Positions 60,031-64,000 of a stretch of DNA of 64,000 nt are shown piece after piece. Numbering within the stretch: position 1 is the stretch's first letter; every line of letters starts with the position of its first letter. Source of the DNA: Ectothiorhodospira haloalkaliphila ATCC 51935. Its GTDB lineage: Bacteria; Pseudomonadota; Gammaproteobacteria; Ectothiorhodospirales; Ectothiorhodospiraceae. The translations under genes were made by a program, and so were the position numbers. The stretch spans positions 99,408 to 163,407 of the forward strand of contig NZ_KK214995.1 of NCBI RefSeq assembly GCF_000633935.1, read 5' to 3'. Below the pieces are notes generated by a model, which saw only the letters and a list, made by a program, of their open reading frames with translations, did no database searches and had not been told where the DNA came from.

Positions 60031-60324
60031 ATGAACATGGGTATGGATGAAAAACGTGATTTCCAGCGCTTGCAGGTGGATCATCCGGTCCGGGTGAAGG
60101 AACTGGATTCGGGTCGGGAGCACCAGGGACTGGGGCGGGATCTAAGCCCGAACGGCCTCTCGTTCTACCTGGATGATCCGCTGCCCGTGGGAAAACAGCT
60201 CACGGTGGCGATTGAACCGATCAAGGCCCTGGTCGCGCCGTTGAATGCGGAAGTGGAGGTACTGCGGGTGGACCCGGAAGGTCTGGGCTATGTGGTGGCC
60301 ACCAAGATTCAGCGCATGCTGTGA
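60031..60324 (+). CDS. PilZ-domain protein (c-di-GMP binding)
   Basis: 97 residues, a PilZ domain alone. The c-di-GMP motifs are RDFQR at 9-13 (RxxxR) and DLSPNGLSF near 38-46 (D/NxSxxG). Such single-domain PilZ proteins act as c-di-GMP-dependent adaptors for motility or exopolysaccharide. The start could be ATG 60031, 60037 or 60043. The stop shares a base with the pncC start, so it is cotranscribed with pncC. Confidence 0.88.
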   Translation: MNMGMDEKRDFQRLQVDHPVRVKELDSGREHQGLGRDLSPNGLSFYLDDPLPVGKQLTVAIEPIKALVAPLNAEVEVLRVDPEGLGYVVATKIQRML

Positions 60325-60827
60325 TGACGGCCCTCAACGACTCCGCTCTGGAGGGGCGTGCCAGGGCCCTGGGAGACCTGATCCTGGCGCGAGGCTGGCA
60401 GCTGGCCCTGGCCGAATCCTGCACCGGGGGCTGGATTGCCAAGGTGATCACCGACATTCCCGGCAGCTCGGCCTGGTTCGATCGTGGCTTTGTCACTTAC
60501 AGCAACGCGGCCAAGCGGGAACAGTTGCAGGTGCCTCAACAGACCCTGGATGCCGCCGGCGCCGTGAGTCGCGAGACCGTGCAGGCCATGGTGGAGGGGG
60601 TCTTGCGCAACTGCAGCGCTGATCTTGCCGCGGCGGTCAGCGGCATCGCCGGCCCCGGGGGCGGGACCCCCGACAAGCCAGTGGGCACGGTCTGGGTCGC
60701 CTGGGCCCTCAGAGGCCAACCCGTTCAGGGTGAATGTCTCCATTTGCAGGGGGATCGCGAAGCCGTGCGACGGCAGAGCGTCGCGCGGGTGCTGGAGGGC
60801 CTGCAAACCCTGCTGGAGCGCCGCTGA
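60324..60827 (+). CDS. pncC: Nicotinamide-nucleotide amidase (CinA C-terminal domain)
   Basis: Deamidates NMN back to nicotinic acid mononucleotide in NAD salvage. 167 residues, consisting of the CinA C-terminal domain only. LALAESCTGGWIAKVIT, GVSGIAGPGG (AVSGIAGPGGG here) and KPVGTVWVAW are family signatures. Start ATG 60324, or GTG 60321. The neighbourhood pncC-recA-recX-alaS is the standard gammaproteobacterial order. Confidence 0.94.
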   Translation: MTALNDSALEGRARALGDLILARGWQLALAESCTGGWIAKVITDIPGSSAWFDRGFVTYSNAAKREQLQVPQQTLDAAGAVSRETVQAMVEGVLRNCSADLAAAVSGIAGPGGGTPDKPVGTVWVAWALRGQPVQGECLHLQGDREAVRRQSVARVLEGLQTLLERR

Positions 60828-60857
60828 CCCCTGTGTTCGGGATTGGCGACGGAGGGC

Positions 60858-60876
60858 GGGAGTGTGAGATACTCCC
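60858..60876 (+). promoter_or_regulatory. Inverted repeat in the recA promoter region
   Basis: GGGAGT-GTGAGAT-ACTCCC, perfect six-base arms, overlaps a possible extended -10 (TGAGATACT). A canonical LexA site (CTGT-N8-ACAG) was not found between pncC and recA. The repeat could be an alternative operator, but it is only a pattern. Confidence 0.3.
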
Positions 60877-60953
60877 ACGCTTTCCAGAATTGTTTGAGGG
60901 TACCGTGGAAGGTGCCAAACCACATGACTAGGGATGATCGAGAGGGCAGGACC

Positions 60954-61994
<1,041 letters not shown>

Positions 61995-62432
61995 ACAGGA
62001 TCCTCAGGAGAGCGCCCTGCGTCTGTTGGCGCGCCGCGAGCACAGTCGTCATGAACTCGCCGGCAAGCTGGCGCTAAGGGGTTTTGCCAGGGACAAGGTG
62101 GATGAGGCGCTGGATGACCTCGAGTCCGAGGGCTGGCTCAGCGACGCACGTTTTGCCAGTGAATTTGTACGTTACCGAATCCGCCAGGGGCAAGGCCCTC
62201 TACGCATCCTCGCCGATCTTCGCCAGCGTGGCATCGACGAGGCTCAGGCCCAGCAGGCCCTGGAGGCAGCAGAGGTGGATTGGCAGGTTCAGGCCCATGA
62301 TGTTTACGAACGCCGCTTCGCCGGCGAGCCACCCCGGGACTACAGGGAACGCGCCCGGCAGATGCGTTTTTTGCAGAGCCGGGGTTTTTCCGCGGAAGTC
62401 ATCCGCCGGGTCATGAATGAAGTAGGCAAGAT

Positions 62433-64000
<1,568 letters not shown>

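Noticed and set aside
60843-60923. N-terminal extension of recA to 60843
   Set aside because: Would give RecA 37 extra residues covering the promoter region; family members begin at MDENRKK or nearby.

Overview
This 64 kb window is high-GC, densely coding chromosomal DNA from a gammaproteobacterium. Several features together suggest a halophilic purple sulfur bacterium or close relative (Chromatiales, most likely Ectothiorhodospiraceae; an inference, not proven). These are an uppS-to-fabZ/lpxA envelope cluster, a two-enzyme glycine-to-betaine methylation pathway very like that of Halorhodospira (Ectothiorhodospira) halochloris, a NifF-type flavodoxin behind a sigma-54/NifA promoter, NiFe-hydrogenase maturation genes, an SbtA-type bicarbonate transporter, a phytoene desaturase-like enzyme and enzymes for diamino-sugar lipid A. 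I saw no rRNA, tRNA, CRISPR, prophage or insertion sequence.

Layout. 1-9652: frr end, uppS, cdsA, dxr, rseP, bamA, skp, lpxD, fabZ, lpxA, in nearly the E. coli order. 9680-16308: an all-minus block (gnnA, gnnB, lpxB, a Na/Pi cotransporter, a coiled-coil protein, a PH-domain protein and a 58-residue protein) that interrupts the usual lpxA-lpxB-rnhB order. 16498-25185: rnhB, dnaE, accA, tilS and then hypD-hypE, which overlap tilS and each other. 25199-29182: zapE, a stand-alone trpB, a small membrane protein and sbtA. 29283-34457: the least understood part, with a secreted cysteine-repeat protein, a DUF5610-like protein and a three-gene cluster of a membrane protein, a MoxR ATPase and a VWA protein. 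34560-42956: pdxH and a crtI-like gene, tex, then hypA-hypB-hypF-hypC. 43065-45925: gsmt-sdmt-metK on the minus strand, behind a hairpin-rich leader. 46557-49818: nifF with its own regulatory sites, then a Fur-box-preceded exbB-exbD-exbD-tonB operon. 49936-55298: pyrG, kdsA, eno, ftsB, ispD, ispF. 55350-64000: fdxA, mutS, a host-attachment-family protein, pcm, a PilZ protein, pncC, recA, recX and the start of alaS.

How the genes fit together. Envelope building dominates: isoprenoid precursors (dxr, ispD, ispF), their use (uppS), phospholipid (cdsA), lipid A (lpxA/D/B, fabZ, gnnA/B, kdsA) and outer-membrane assembly (bamA, skp, rseP). gnnA/gnnB predict lipid A built on 2,3-diamino-2,3-dideoxyglucose with amide-linked acyl chains. 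The gsmt-sdmt-metK operon couples betaine synthesis to supply of its methyl donor. Six hyp genes in two loci imply a NiFe hydrogenase encoded elsewhere, and nifF with its promoter implies nitrogen fixation genes elsewhere. Best candidates for undescribed biology are the leader upstream of gsmt, the 31.0-34.5 kb MoxR/VWA/membrane cluster, and the DDF-cysteine repeat protein.
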